In this document: in pieces, positions 45,886-56,708 of the stretch
Layout of the letters: every line of letters starts with the position of its first letter
Numbering within the stretch: the stretch's first letter is position 1
Origin: Zoroaster sp. YZ-2022
Taxonomy: Eukaryota > Echinodermata > Asteroidea > Forcipulatida > Zoroasteridae
Direction: 5' to 3'
Assembly (NCBI GenBank): GCA_029582265.1
Contig: CM055823.1
Location: 2,418,001-2,482,000 of the forward strand
DNA length: 64,000 nt
Notes under the pieces: model-generated
What the model was told of the DNA's origin: nothing
Databases searched by the model: none
What the model saw: only the letters and a program-made list of their open reading frames with translations
Made by a program: the position numbers and the translations under genes

Positions 45886-47129
45886 TTTGATATGGGCACG
45901 CTAATAAGATAAGAATCATGAGAGATGTACAGAAACCGAGGGGGGACGACTATTCACTATTTTCTCGTTTAGAAATGACACAGTGAACAAAATTAACTAA
46001 TAAAGTAATTGTCACGCGGTCAACGCTGTCAGTTCGTGGTTTAGTCTACTGCTTGTCTCCACCCAGTAAAATGGATATCTGTGAATGAAGAATAATTGGT
46101 TGTTAGTACATGAGATTCAGAAATGATATACTCCTGATTAGGTGTCTTGAGCACCGTGCCAGTTTAGTGGATACGTGGATGTAAGAATTAATTCAAATTC
46201 AAAACTGTCTTAATTAAATATCGCCGACATACATTGTATCGCTGATATTCTAAAAATATAGCAGATATCAAATTTACATTGCTCTTTTAGTTAAAATGTT
46301 AAAATATCGCAAGAGTGACAAATTGTTTCCAAATTTCATGTCATTATATGGTAAAATCAACGGGTTACGGCACCGTGAAGAGCTCAAGCAAAAAACACTT
46401 TAAAATTGTTCAAAGAGAACTCACTATTAATGGATTTCAGATGATGACGTCCATGTTGTTTACATGTGCGCTTTTCTATCAAGCTTTGAGTCTGTAGTCC
46501 AGACCTGAATCCCATAAGAAAGCGCACATGTCAACAAATCATGACGTCATCAGTACATGGGTCTATTGAAGTCTATAATTGTAGAGGCTTTTGGACACTT
46601 AGCACTTACGAACTTAAACTTCAGCTTACTTCATTTAACAAGAAAATATTGGCTAAAATTCATTCATTTCGTTTCATGCTAATTAAATGTGGAACTTTCG
46701 TCTCATGATCAAGTCGGACCTAGATCCGGTAAGCGGCTGTTGTTCCTTGTACTTATATTATGGTGTGGTATTTCATTATTACAAAGAAAAATCTTCACTA
46801 AAATGGAAAAGTTCAAAAGATCAATAACAGGCAGGCAGTTTCTGTTTCCTTTAACACACAAACAATTCCTCAGCTCCAGAGCTATGAAAGGCGGTAGACA
46901 AGTTTTCAAAATATTTCCTAAATTTTCTATAAATTTCACAAAATATTCAAAAAAATTCAAAATACTCTCCAAACATACAAAAACCTCAAAATGGTTATTT
47001 TTAATCCAATGTTTTAAACTCAACAAAATATTACTCGAGATGGGAGGGGTTAGTGTAGAGGCGAGCTGTCCCATGTTAAGTCTGGTCTAGCGCCCTCATA
47101 TGTTTTGGGGGTGCCAATTGGGGGTAACC

Positions 47130-47569
47130 AAAGATAGTAGATCGCCAATTACGTCACGACATGATTTTAGTGTTGATCAGTATTTTCGTTGAGCCTTAGC
47201 GTTGGTCCACACCAAATACAATTAATTAACCAAATCTTCAATTCTGCTAGAATTGCTTTCACTTGAGTGTGTAAGCCATGCAGGACATGAAAAATCAATG
47301 ACATTCCCAAGGACCAAATGACAGCTGACATTCTGTTTCTACAATTGATAAACTGGACTAATAGATCCAAGCCTAAAGGCATACACCGGTATTCGGTACG
47401 TTATGAACCAAGAAGAAAAGAAAATAATCCTCATTTTCATGAATCTAGTCATAGTACTCGACGGTGCAGGTAATTTACAACATTTGTTGTGCCTAAGGAG
47501 GAATATTTCATGGAAAATTATTTAATAACCCAATATATCGCCTTTTATGCCCATTTATAAATGCTCATG
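47130..47569. other. no gene seen
   Basis: Unique AT-rich sequence between repeat copy C and the TTAA-flanked minisatellite element. No supported coding region or repeat. Confidence 0.4.
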
Positions 47570-47573
47570 TTAA

Positions 47574-47987
47574 CCCTCCTATGCCCAGGCTGAAATTTGG
47601 CCCAGTAAGCACCGCACCCACAGACAGTCACTTGAGTATAAACCCTCCTATGCCCAGGCTGGAATATGGCCCAGTAAGCACCGCACCCACAGACAGTCAC
47701 TTGAGTATAAACCCTCCTATGCCCAGGCTGAAATTTGGCCCAGTAAGCACCGCACCCACAGACAGTCACTTGAGTATAAACCCTCCTATGCCCAGGCTGA
47801 AATTTGGCCCAGTAAGCACCGCACCCACAGACAGTCACTTGAGTATAAACCCTCCTATGCCCAGGCTGGAATATGGCCCAGTAAGCACCGCACCCACAGA
47901 CAGTCACTTGAGTATAAACCCTCCTATGCCCAGGCTGAAATTTGGCCCAGTAAGCACCGCACCCACAGACAGTCACTTGAGTATTTT
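47574..47987. repeat. 69-bp tandem repeat, six units in an A-B-A-A-B-A order
   Basis: Units start at 47574, 47643, 47712, 47781, 47850 and 47919. Units 2 and 5 read GGAATATGG where the others read GAAATTTGG; otherwise they look identical. The pattern implies that a three-unit block was duplicated. Confidence 0.9.
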
Positions 47988-48039
47988 TGGTTGCATTGCC
48001 AATTGGTAGGTCAAACCACAGAGTCACACAGAGCTGTGT

Positions 48040-49330
48040 ATGTACTGTCGAGTGGTTTTGGTTTGACCTATCCGAGCCACATGTCCTTGCATTTATTTGA
48101 GTGCACTGCACAAAGTCAATGGGTTAAGAGAGACATACAAATTTTGAGTGTCTTTGATTGGTTTTGGTTTGACCTATCACAGCCACATGTGCTTGCATGT
48201 ATTTGAGTGCACTGCACAAAGTCAATGGGTTAAGAGAGACATACAAATTTTGAGTGTCTTTGATTGGTTTTGGTTTGACCTATCACAGCCACATGTGCTT
48301 GCATGTATTTGAGTGCACTGCACAAAGTCAATGGGTTAAGAGAGACATACAAATTTTGGAGTGTCTTTGATTGGTTTTGGTTTGACCTATCACAGCCACA
48401 TGTGCTTGCATGTATTTGAGTGCACTGCACAAAGTCAATGGGTTAAGAGAGACATACAAATTTTGAGTGTCTTTGATTGGTTTTGGTTTGACCTATCACA
48501 GCCACATGTGCTTGCATGTATTTGAGTGCACTGCACAAAGTCAATGCGTTAAGAGAGACATACAAATTTTGAGTGTCTTTGATTGGTTTTGGTTTGACCT
48601 ATCACAGCCACATGTGCTTGCATGTATTTGAGTGCACTGCACAAAGTCAATGCGTTAGAGAGACATACAAATTTTGAGTGTCTTTGATTGGTTTTGGTTT
48701 GACCTATCACAGCCACATGTGCTTGCATGTATTTGAGTGCACTGCACAAAGTCAATGCGTTAAGAGAGACATACAAATTTTGAGTGTCTTTGATTGGTTT
48801 TGGTTTGACCTATCACAGCCACATGTGCTTGCATGTATTTGAGTGCACTGCACAAAGTCAATGCGTTAAGAGAGACATACAAATTTTGAGTGTCTTTGAT
48901 TGGTTTTGGTTTGACCTATCACAGCCACATGTGCTTGCATGTATTTGAGTGCACTGCACAAAGTCAATGCGTTAAGAGAGACATACAAATTTTGAGTGTC
49001 TTTGATTGGTTTTGGTTTGACCTATCACAGCCACATGTGCTTGCATGTATTTGAGTGCACTGCACAAAGTCAATGGGTTAAGAGAGACATACAAATTTTG
49101 AGTGTCTTTGATTGGTTTTGGTTTGACCTATCACAGCCACATGTGCTTGCATGTATTTGAGTGCACTGCACAAAGTCAATGCGTTAAGAGAGACATACAA
49201 ATTTTGAGTGTCTTTGATTGGTTTTGGTTTGACCTATCACAGCCACATGTGTTTGCATGTATTTGAGTGCACTGCACAAAGTCAATGGGTTAAGAGAGAC
49301 ATACAAATTTTGAGTGTCTTTGAGTGTTAA
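48040..49330. repeat. 106-bp tandem repeat, about 12 units
   Basis: Unit starts at about 48040, then 48146, 48252, 48359, 48465, 48571, 48676, 48782, 48888, 48994, 49100, 49206, and a partial copy at 49312. Two length variants (107 and 105) and a GGG/GCG difference in CAATGxGTTAAG mark subfamilies. The first unit is the most divergent. Confidence 0.9.
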
Positions 49331-49345
49331 ACCTATGAGGGTTAA

Positions 49346-50400
49346 TTCATTTACAAAAATTAAATATTAAGTCATTTGCAGCGAAAAAGACCCAGCGGGA
49401 AACTGACAACAAATCCACAGATGGACAAAATCTTTGTGTGTTGGTCTGTGTGATGCAAACAACAAACTTGTACACTATGATTGGTTTAAATTCATGTTGC
49501 ATGGCTCATAACAGCTGGTCTGGTGCTTGGCATACTTGCTGGTTGGTCTTTATTGCCAGGGCGTTAGTGTACCCCCATGTGATCAATGTTCGTTGAATCA
49601 GAATGTTTTATATTGGTATTTATTAATTATGTTAAAAAGTACATGCACTTTCAGGAATGCCACTTAGGCCTAATCACAACCTACACAGATGCATTGATGG
49701 ATTACAGGTATCATTTCATTTCTTATATTCTATGTATTTGGCATGCCGACATTCTAGCCATATTTGCATTGGTCTTTATGGGTAAACTATCATGAGATGT
49801 ATAATTTATTATAAGTCAGATCAAATGCTCTTTCCCAGTTACAGTTGGTAACCAATCTATCTGTCAGTGATTCATATTATGCGACAATGAAGCTGTTAGT
49901 TTTGGAGATAGTATTCTTTCTTAACCAGTTCGCGTCGGGAATAAAAAAGTTTTTCTGGGCCCCTGTGGCGGGTTTCTTTTTTCCACACACACGTTAATGG
50001 AAGCTTCCACAGCGGGTGGCCGGCACTTCCGAGCATGTCACCGTGCACGCATGGCTGAACCGAGCATGCATACAAATATTCCGCAGTTTCCTGTGGCGTG
50101 TTTAGATGCTCTCCGATCTGTGGTGCAAAATAAAAGTGTGTATACACAGCCTCCGACGCGAACTGGTTAAATTCCACATGAGAGTGAATACTAAATATCT
50201 GAATACATTTTCCTGCAAAAAATACAATTTAACAATCCAAATCTTTCAAAGGTTTTTTTGTTTAATGTATATCTTGGGTTGATAGAGTAAGAATATTTGT
50301 AAAAGCAGTTTTGCCAACATTACTAATGTTGTACCTTCACTTGAACAAACATTCAAATAATACAATATCAAAAACTGTTTTTTTAAACAAAGGCCACAAG
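49346..50400. other. no gene assigned; candidate upstream region of the membrane-LRR gene
   Basis: AT-rich sequence. The stretch 49915-50170 is less AT-rich and open on the minus strand for 93 codons (repeat of the AACTCGCGTCGGA-like ends TTAACCAGTTCGCGTCGG and CCGACGCGAACTGGTTAA at 49920-49938 and 50152-50169). Those perfect inverted ends show it is a small MITE of about 250 bp, not a gene. The rest shows nothing I can support. Confidence 0.5.
49920..50169. mobile_element. 250-bp MITE with perfect 18-bp inverted ends
   Basis: TTAACCAGTTCGCGTCGG at the left pairs exactly with CCGACGCGAACTGGTTAA at the right. TTAA forms the outer edge on both sides, consistent with a TTAA target site and ends starting CCAGTTCGCG. 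A minus-strand frame of 93 codons overlaps it and is probably fortuitous. Confidence 0.8.
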
Positions 50401-50406
50401 AAACAG

Positions 50407-53400
50407 ATGGAATCATTTCAAGATAATTCAACTACTCTTACTCCAAATGTAACTCCAACTGCTGCAAGTGGATTTGTATTAAGTGATGATGTGAAGTGGA
50501 TTATATCTTTGTGTCTGACATTGTGTAAGTGAATTTTTTTTTATGTATATTTTTATGTAATTATTCGTTCATTACGGTGATTTAAACTAAAGACCCTGTG
50601 CAATAGAATTTTCTAAAATTGCAGATACATGCATGCTACTGCCTACTGGACAGATTGCAGATACATGCATGCATACTGCCTACTGGACAGATTGCAGATA
50701 CGCGTGCTACTGCCTACTGGACAGATTGCAGATACGCGCGTGCTACCGCCTACTGGACAGATTGCAGATACATGCGTTACTGCCTACTGGACAGATTGCA
50801 GATACATGCGTGCTACTGCCTACTGGACAGATTGCAGATACATGCGCGTTACTGCTGCCTACTGGACAGATTACAGATACATGCGTGCTACTGCCTACTG
50901 GACAGATTGCAGATACATGCGTGCTACTGCCTACTGGACAGATTGCAGATACATGCGTGCTGCCTACTGGACAGATTGCAGGATACATGCGTGCTACCTG
51001 CCTCACTGGACAGATTACAGATACGCGATGTTACCGCCTACTGGACAGATTGCAGATACATGCGTGCTACTGCCTACTGGACAGATTGCAGATACATGCG
51101 TGCTACTGCCTACTGGACAGATTGCAGATACATGCGTGCTACTGCCTACTGGACAGATTGCAGATACATGCGTGCTACTGCCTACTGGACAGATTACAGA
51201 TACATGCGTGCTACTGCCTACTGGACAGATTGCAGATACATGCGTGCAACGGCCTACTGGACAGATTGCAGATACACGCGTGCTACTGCCTACTGGACAG
51301 ATTGCAGATACATGCGTGCTACTGCCTACTGGACAGATTGCAGATACATGCGTGCTACTGCCTACTGGACAGATTACAGATACATGCGTGCTACTGCCTA
51401 CTGGACAGATTGCAGATACATGCGTGCTACTGCCTACTGGACAGATTGCAGATACATGCGTGCTACTGCCTACTGGACAGATTGCAGATACATGCGTGCT
51501 ACTGCCTACTGGACAGATTGCAGATACATGCATGCATGCATACTGCCTACTGGACAGATTGCAGATACATGCATGCATACTGCCTACTGGACAGATTGCA
51601 GATACATGCGTGCTACTGCCTACTGGACAGATTGCAGATACATGCGTGCATACTGCCTACTGGACAGATTGCAGATACATGCGTGCTACTGGACAGATTG
51701 CAGATACATGCATGCATACTGCCTACTGGACAGATTGCAGATACATGCGTGCTACTGCCTACTGGACAGATTGCAGATACATGCATGCTACTGCCTACTG
51801 GACAGATTGCAGATACATGCATGCATACTGCCTACTGGACAGATTGCAGATACATGCATGCATACTGCCTACTGGACAGATTGCAGATACATGCATGCAT
51901 ACTGCCTACTGGACAGATTGCAGATACATGCGTGCATACTGCCTACTGGACAGATTGCAGATACATGCGTGCTACTGCCTACTGGACAGATTGCAGATAC
52001 ATGCATGCATACTGCCTACTGGACAGATTGCAGATACATGCGTGCTACTGCCTACTGGACAGATTGCAGATACATGCATGCTACTGCCTACTGGACAGAT
52101 TGCAGATACATGCATGCATACTGCCTACTGGACAGATTGCAGATACATGCATGCATACTGCCTACTGGACAGATTGCAGATACATGCATACTGCCTACTG
52201 GACAGATTGCAGATACATACATGCTACTGCCTACTGGACAGATTGCAGATACATGCATGCATACTGCCTACTGGACAGATTGCAGATACATGCATGCTAC
52301 TGCCTACTGGACAGATTGCAGATACATGCATGCATACTGCCTACTGGACAGATTGCAGATACATACATGCATACTGCCTACTGGACAGATTGCAGATACA
52401 TGCATGCTACTGCCTACTGGACAGATTGTAGATACATGCATGCTACTGCCTACAGGACAGATTGCAGATACATGCATGCATACTGCCTACTGGACAGATT
52501 GCAGATACATGCATGCATACTGCCTACTGGACAGATTGCAGATACATGCATGCATAATGCCTACTGGACAGATTGCAGATACATGTGCTGCGATACATAC
52601 ATGCTACTGCCTACTGGACAGATTGCAGATACATGCATGCATACTGCCTACTGGACAGATTGCAGATACATGCATGCTACTGCCTACTGGACAGATTGCA
52701 GATACATGCATGCTACTGCCTACTGGACAGATGAAACAATATGAATTGTCTTTTTTTTACTTCAATGAAGATGATTCACATATATGTGATGTCATTTTCT
52801 TTTATTTTGTAAAAAAATAAATCTAAAATCTAAATTGATAATAATACTTTACCATTTTCAAAACACACACAATTAGTTACAATTAAAACTTGCATTTTCT
52901 TTGTTTCATACAGTTGCTATCTGTTTTGGAACTGGTATTTTCTATAAATGTCGGCGAAGGTGGAGACAGTGGAGATTTATAGGTAAGAACTTACTGCTCT
53001 TGTTTTATTATAAATACCACTGTACAGGATTGGTAGATTATAGCACATTGACACAAGACACTCAGTAAAGATTAGAAGCCTTTTACTCCTTCAAGATTTT
53101 TGGAATCTCTTGCATGAAAAATAAGAAAAAATCACAAATACAAAGAAAGGGATTTTTTGGAAACACATTTGCATGATACATATCTATATACGTGTACACG
53201 TACGGCCTGCATCACATGTTTGTATGTTTCTTAGAAGGGCACACATTAATCCCTGATATCCCAGTAGTGCATCCAGGCCAGGTAGGCTAGTCTAGGACTC
53301 TAGGTAGGCTAGTCTAGGACTCTAGGCAGGCTAGTCTAGGACTCTAGGCAGGCTAGTCTAGGACTCTAGGCAGGCTAGTCTAGGACTCTAGGCAGGCTAG

Positions 53401-55189
53401 TCTAGGACTCTAGGCAGGCTAGTCTAGGACTCTAGGTAGGCTAGTCTAGGCAGGCTAGTCTAGGACTCTAGGCAGGCTAGTCTAGGACTCTAGGTAAGCT
53501 AGTCTAGGACTCTAGGTAGGCTAGTCTTGGTAGGCTAGTCTAGGCTAGTCTAGGTAGGCTAGTCTAGGACTCTAGGTAGGCTAGTCTAGGACTCTAGGTA
53601 GGCTAGTCTAGGGACTCTGGGTGGCTAGTCTGGGACTCTAGGGTAGGCTAGTCTGGGACTCTAGGCAGGCTAGTCTGGGACTCAGGTAGGCTAGTCTAGG
53701 GACTCTGGGTAGGCTAGTCTAGGACTCTGGGCAGGCTAGTCTGGGACTCCAGGCAGGCTAGTCTAGGACTCTGGGTAGGCCAGTCTAGACTCAGGTAGGC
53801 TAGTCTAGGACTCCAGGTAGGCTAGTCTGGGACTCTGGGTAGGCTAGTCTGGGACTCTAGGGTAGGCTAGACCAGGACTCCAGGTAGGCTAGTCTAGGAC
53901 TCTAGGCAGGCTAGTCTAGGACTCTAGGTAGGCTAGTCTAGGACTCTAGGTAGGCTAGTCTAGGACTCTAGGTAGGCTAGTCTAGGACTCTAGGTAGGCT
54001 AGTCTAGGACTCTAGGTAGGCTAGTCTAGGACTCTAGGTAGGCTAGTCTAGGCAAACCCAAATAATGTTTTATGAAAATATTTAAACAAAATGTAACCCA
54101 CTCCATTAAAAAAAATTATTTAGGAACAATTATGCAGCTAGGGTTGTTATTAGTCATTTCAAGGTGATGAAATTGTTCATGAATACAACTTATGTAAATG
54201 AAGTATATGATGTTTTAGTATTTAAATTTTGTTCTGCTACAGGTATGGGGCCCAGGGGTACTCCAACCAACTTGCCATGTCAAAACCGATATACAGGGGA
54301 AATGTTTTTTTCACATAGTGTGTATTCCTATTGCCTCGCCTTCTACACCCCCTTCCCTCTTCAATACCTTCTGACAGGCCAGCATTTATTATATATTGTT
54401 TCCATGCATTCATTTTTATTTAGGGTATCTTTTATTTCTAGTGAAATATATCAGGATGCATGGCTAATTTATTTTTACTAATATTATATTACAACTTTTC
54501 TCAGGGCGACATCAAGAAGCATCTGCATCTGCATCTGCATCTGCTGATGAAGAACTTCAGGAAATGTTATCACCACATACGTGTACAGGTAAATTAAGAA
54601 ATTGGTGCAGTAAATTATTCTCAAAAACTGTTCCAAAGTTCACAAAATGTTTCCATTTTTTTCAAAAAATGGTTTAAAATTTTAAAAACAATGAGATAAA
54701 AATTGTGTAAATCTAAAATCAATAACAGGTGAAGATGTGAAGCTGTCACTGAATAAAATGACCAATTTGGTGGTTTTGCTTCTGTCTGGAAATAAACACT
54801 TGGGTGGCTCTGTGATGTTATGGGCTCCTCATTTACAGGAAATGAAACATCTTCAGATGCTGGACTTGAGTGGGTGCTCAATGACAGGTCAAGATGCCAA
54901 TTATATGACTGTGTCATTGAGTGATATACCCAGTTTCACTGAACTGAATCTATTTAATGATGATGCATTGCGTGACTCTGCAAAATTATGGTCTCCCCAT
55001 CAGCTGAAACAATTCAAACACCTTCAGAAGTTGGACTTGAGTTGTTGCTCATTCACAGGTGAAGATGTGAAACACATTGTTGTGTCACAAAGTAAAATAA
55101 CCAATCTGTTGGAGCTGAACCTTGTGGGTAGCAAACTGGGTGGCTCGGCAGTAATGTGGTCACCTTCTTTACAATGCTCAGTGGCGTAG
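50407..55189 (+). CDS. single-pass membrane protein with cytoplasmic-side leucine-rich repeats, four exons, 3'-truncated
   Basis: Exons joined by GT-AG introns, all in phase 1: up to 50524 (donor TTGT|GTAAGT), 52914-52982, 54505-54588 and 54729 onward. The exon 1/2 junction encodes a Thr/Ser-rich stalk, a hydrophobic helix (from WIISLC to GIFY) and a basic stop-transfer KCRRRW. Exon 3 encodes an Ala-Ser repeat and an acidic stretch. Exon 4 encodes about 150 residues of NLR-type leucine-rich repeats (LQMLDLSGCSMTG, LQKLDLSCCSFTGED, LLELNLVGSKLGG). At 55179 a transposon end begins and supplies the stop at 55187-55189. The first exon may start at the ATG at 50407 or be internal, with extracellular exons upstream. 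It may belong with the Death/NACHT exons downstream. Probable receptor-like protein; ligand unknown. Confidence 0.6.
50620..52733 (+). repeat. 36/37-bp minisatellite, about 57 copies, inside intron 1 of the membrane-LRR gene
   Basis: The unit contains CTACTGGACAGATTGCAGAT and TACATGCGTGCTACTGC. The left part (to about 51530) is dominated by 36-bp units with ATGCGTGC; the right part has ATGCATGC(AT) variants of 36-37 bp. Because 36 is divisible by three, all three plus frames stay open for 600-733 codons; these frames are not genes. Confidence 0.95.
53275..54053 (+). repeat. 22-bp minisatellite, about 35 copies, inside intron 2
   Basis: The unit is AGGTAGGCTAGTCTAGGACT plus CT, with C/T and length variants. 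Units near both ends are homogeneous, while the middle (53590-53880) is degenerate. It contains many CTAG palindromes. Confidence 0.95.
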
Positions 55190-55317
55190 CTGGCAGGGGG
55201 GGCGGCCGTCCCCCTGGCTCCAGTTCCAGAATAAGTGGGCCCCCCCCCTAACACATGCGAATTGTTTTCACATGCTTATGGGACTGACTGACGGGCCCAC
55301 CAGCAGGCAGGACTATA
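55179..55317 (+). mobile_element. 5' end of a CAGTGGCGTAGC-type transposon interrupting the LRR exon
   Basis: CAGTGGCGTAGCTGGCAGGG is a common terminal sequence of hAT-like elements in animals. It begins exactly where LRR homology stops. The right end is not visible before other insertions, so its extent is unknown. Confidence 0.6.
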
Positions 55318-55790
55318 CAGGCAGGGCGATTTAGACCTTGAGGCCCGGGGCACTTCAGGTCTGGGCCCTCGACATAGAAATTAAATTACATGACAAATAA
55401 AAAATGAACTAAAATGAATGATAAACCGCATTTCTTCGAAACAAATATAAAACTAATTTTATAATTATTATTTTTTTTTTATAAAGGAAGTCCTTAGTCT
55501 GGGGGCCCTCTGGCAGGGGGGCCAGGGGCAATTGCCGCCTTATAAATCCGGCCCTGTATACAGGGCCGCTTTTACATAAGGGCAAAAGGTGGTGCCACGC
55601 CCCTGGTAAGAGGGGGGCCCTAAAATCTGTACAGTCATTTTTTATAACCCGCGACAATCAAAATCCAATGGCTTAATATGCATGTAGAAGGTATATAGCA
55701 GCACTAACACTTTTTCTGGATAACAATTAAGAAAATGGCCCCTATTTATTTCCTTGCCCGTGGGCCCCGTAATACCTAAAATCAGCCCTG
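55318..55790. mobile_element. hAT-like MITE E2 with 8-bp target duplication, interrupted by E1
   Basis: Starts CAGGGCCGCTTTTA (split after CAGG by E1) and ends TAAAATCAGCCCTG. GGACTATA lies directly at 55310-55317 and 55791-55798. Without E1 it is about 230 bp. It has no coding capacity. Confidence 0.85.
55322..55556. mobile_element. hAT-like MITE E1 (235 bp) nested in E2
   Basis: Starts CAGGGCGATTTAG and ends TAAATCCGGCCCTG. TATACAGG lies directly at 55314-55321 and 55557-55564, an 8-bp duplication made of E2 flank plus the first four bases of E2. The order of insertion is therefore clear: E2 first, then E1. Confidence 0.85.
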
Positions 55791-55799
55791 GGACTATAG

Positions 55800-56700
55800 T
55801 TCTCTGGGCCCCATTCTAAAAATATACGTGATTATCGATCGTATCTCCTGCTAACAGTAGGGTTTACCGAGTAACTGTCAGATCTATACACATCACACGC
55901 ACTCGTTTGACCTACACTCTTTCAGAGACTTTTATCTGGAAATCTTTGCAAAACGTGTGTAAGATAGTAAATACTATTTTACACACGAAACATGCATATA
56001 AGCACACTTGATCGCTTACATACAAAACATTCATAGGGACACTCAATCGTAATTTAGTTCTGGTTCTCATTTAAAGCGGCAATCGGAGTGCTAGTTTTAG
56101 ATTAACTCGGTGACTTAAAAATAATACCCCACATGATAAGGTCATATTAACATTGCTGCTGAGTCTCTCTGTTAAACTAGGACACCAATTACATGCCCTG
56201 TTGCTCTGATCGTGATAATACTGTCCCTTAAAAAACCCAAATATTGAGTGCCTTTATTTTGTTAATTTTGTGAAGTTTGATAATCATAGTGTGGTGATGT
56301 GGTCAGCTGTGATTTAATATGCATTCACTATGGCATGGAGTTGCACATGATCATTAACGTCTCTATACGTACTTCTGACAACATGGGCATCAATCGATAC
56401 TTAGACGTCTGTGAATATAGTGAAAATGCATTCAGATTTTAAGAATTCATTCTAATGAGAAGTTAGGAAAGTTTACTCTTTTCTTAATGTGAAAGGGAAA
56501 TTATTTAAATTTTCTAAAAGTAAAGGCACCTTATCAGACAAAAAAAAACAGAGAGATCTTTTATGGAAAAGACCACTCTGTTGATTGCTTGACCTCAAAT
56601 TTGGCAAAATCAATTTTATTTAATTCTGTATTTACCCCCAAAAGGGTATTGCTATATCCTTATATGAATAATGTTTATTTGACTTTTCTGTGTCGGGTAA
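55800..56700. other. no gene seen; MITE at 56071-56231
   Basis: AT-rich sequence between the truncated LRR exon and the Death-domain exon. Only the small MITE listed separately is recognisable. Confidence 0.4.
56071..56231. mobile_element. small TTAA-type MITE (family also at 62.69 kb)
   Basis: It shares AATCGGAGTGCTAGTTT-like, ATAAGGTCAT and CATGCCCTGTT segments and the end ACTGTCCCTTAA with the element at 62690-62902. TTAA lies at each edge (56071-56074 and 56228-56231). Confidence 0.6.
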
Positions 56701-56708
56701 CATTCCAG

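Larger units (their letters stand above)
39799..47128. repeat. large dispersed repeat, copy C (split by two insertions)
   Basis: Three pieces (39799-39829, 41655-41730, 44377-47128) read through as one colinear copy of 20691-28735 once the two insertions are set aside. A SINE at 45.6 kb is specific to this copy. The right end, TGCCAATTGGGGG, is shared with A and B. Confidence 0.75.
47574..49341. mobile_element. 1.77-kb TTAA-flanked element filled by two minisatellites
   Basis: TTAA lies at 47570-47573 and 49342-49345. The ends are similar inverted sequences (CCCTCCTATG on the left, complement of CCCTCATAGG on the right), like MITE B at 10.4 kb. The interior consists of six 69-bp units (47574-47987) followed by about twelve 106-bp units (48040-49330). 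It encodes no protein; long frames arise because 69 is divisible by three. Confidence 0.75.

Noticed and set aside
47545..48111. 142- and 188-codon open frames over the 69-bp array
   Set aside because: The 69-bp unit keeps frame on both strands; both strands being open with no other coding sign marks a repeat artefact.
50619..52820. Overlapping open frames of 600-733 codons on the plus strand and long ones on the minus strand
   Set aside because: They arise because the minisatellite unit is 36 bases, divisible by three and free of stops. All frames are open together and exon-intron structure places the array in an intron.
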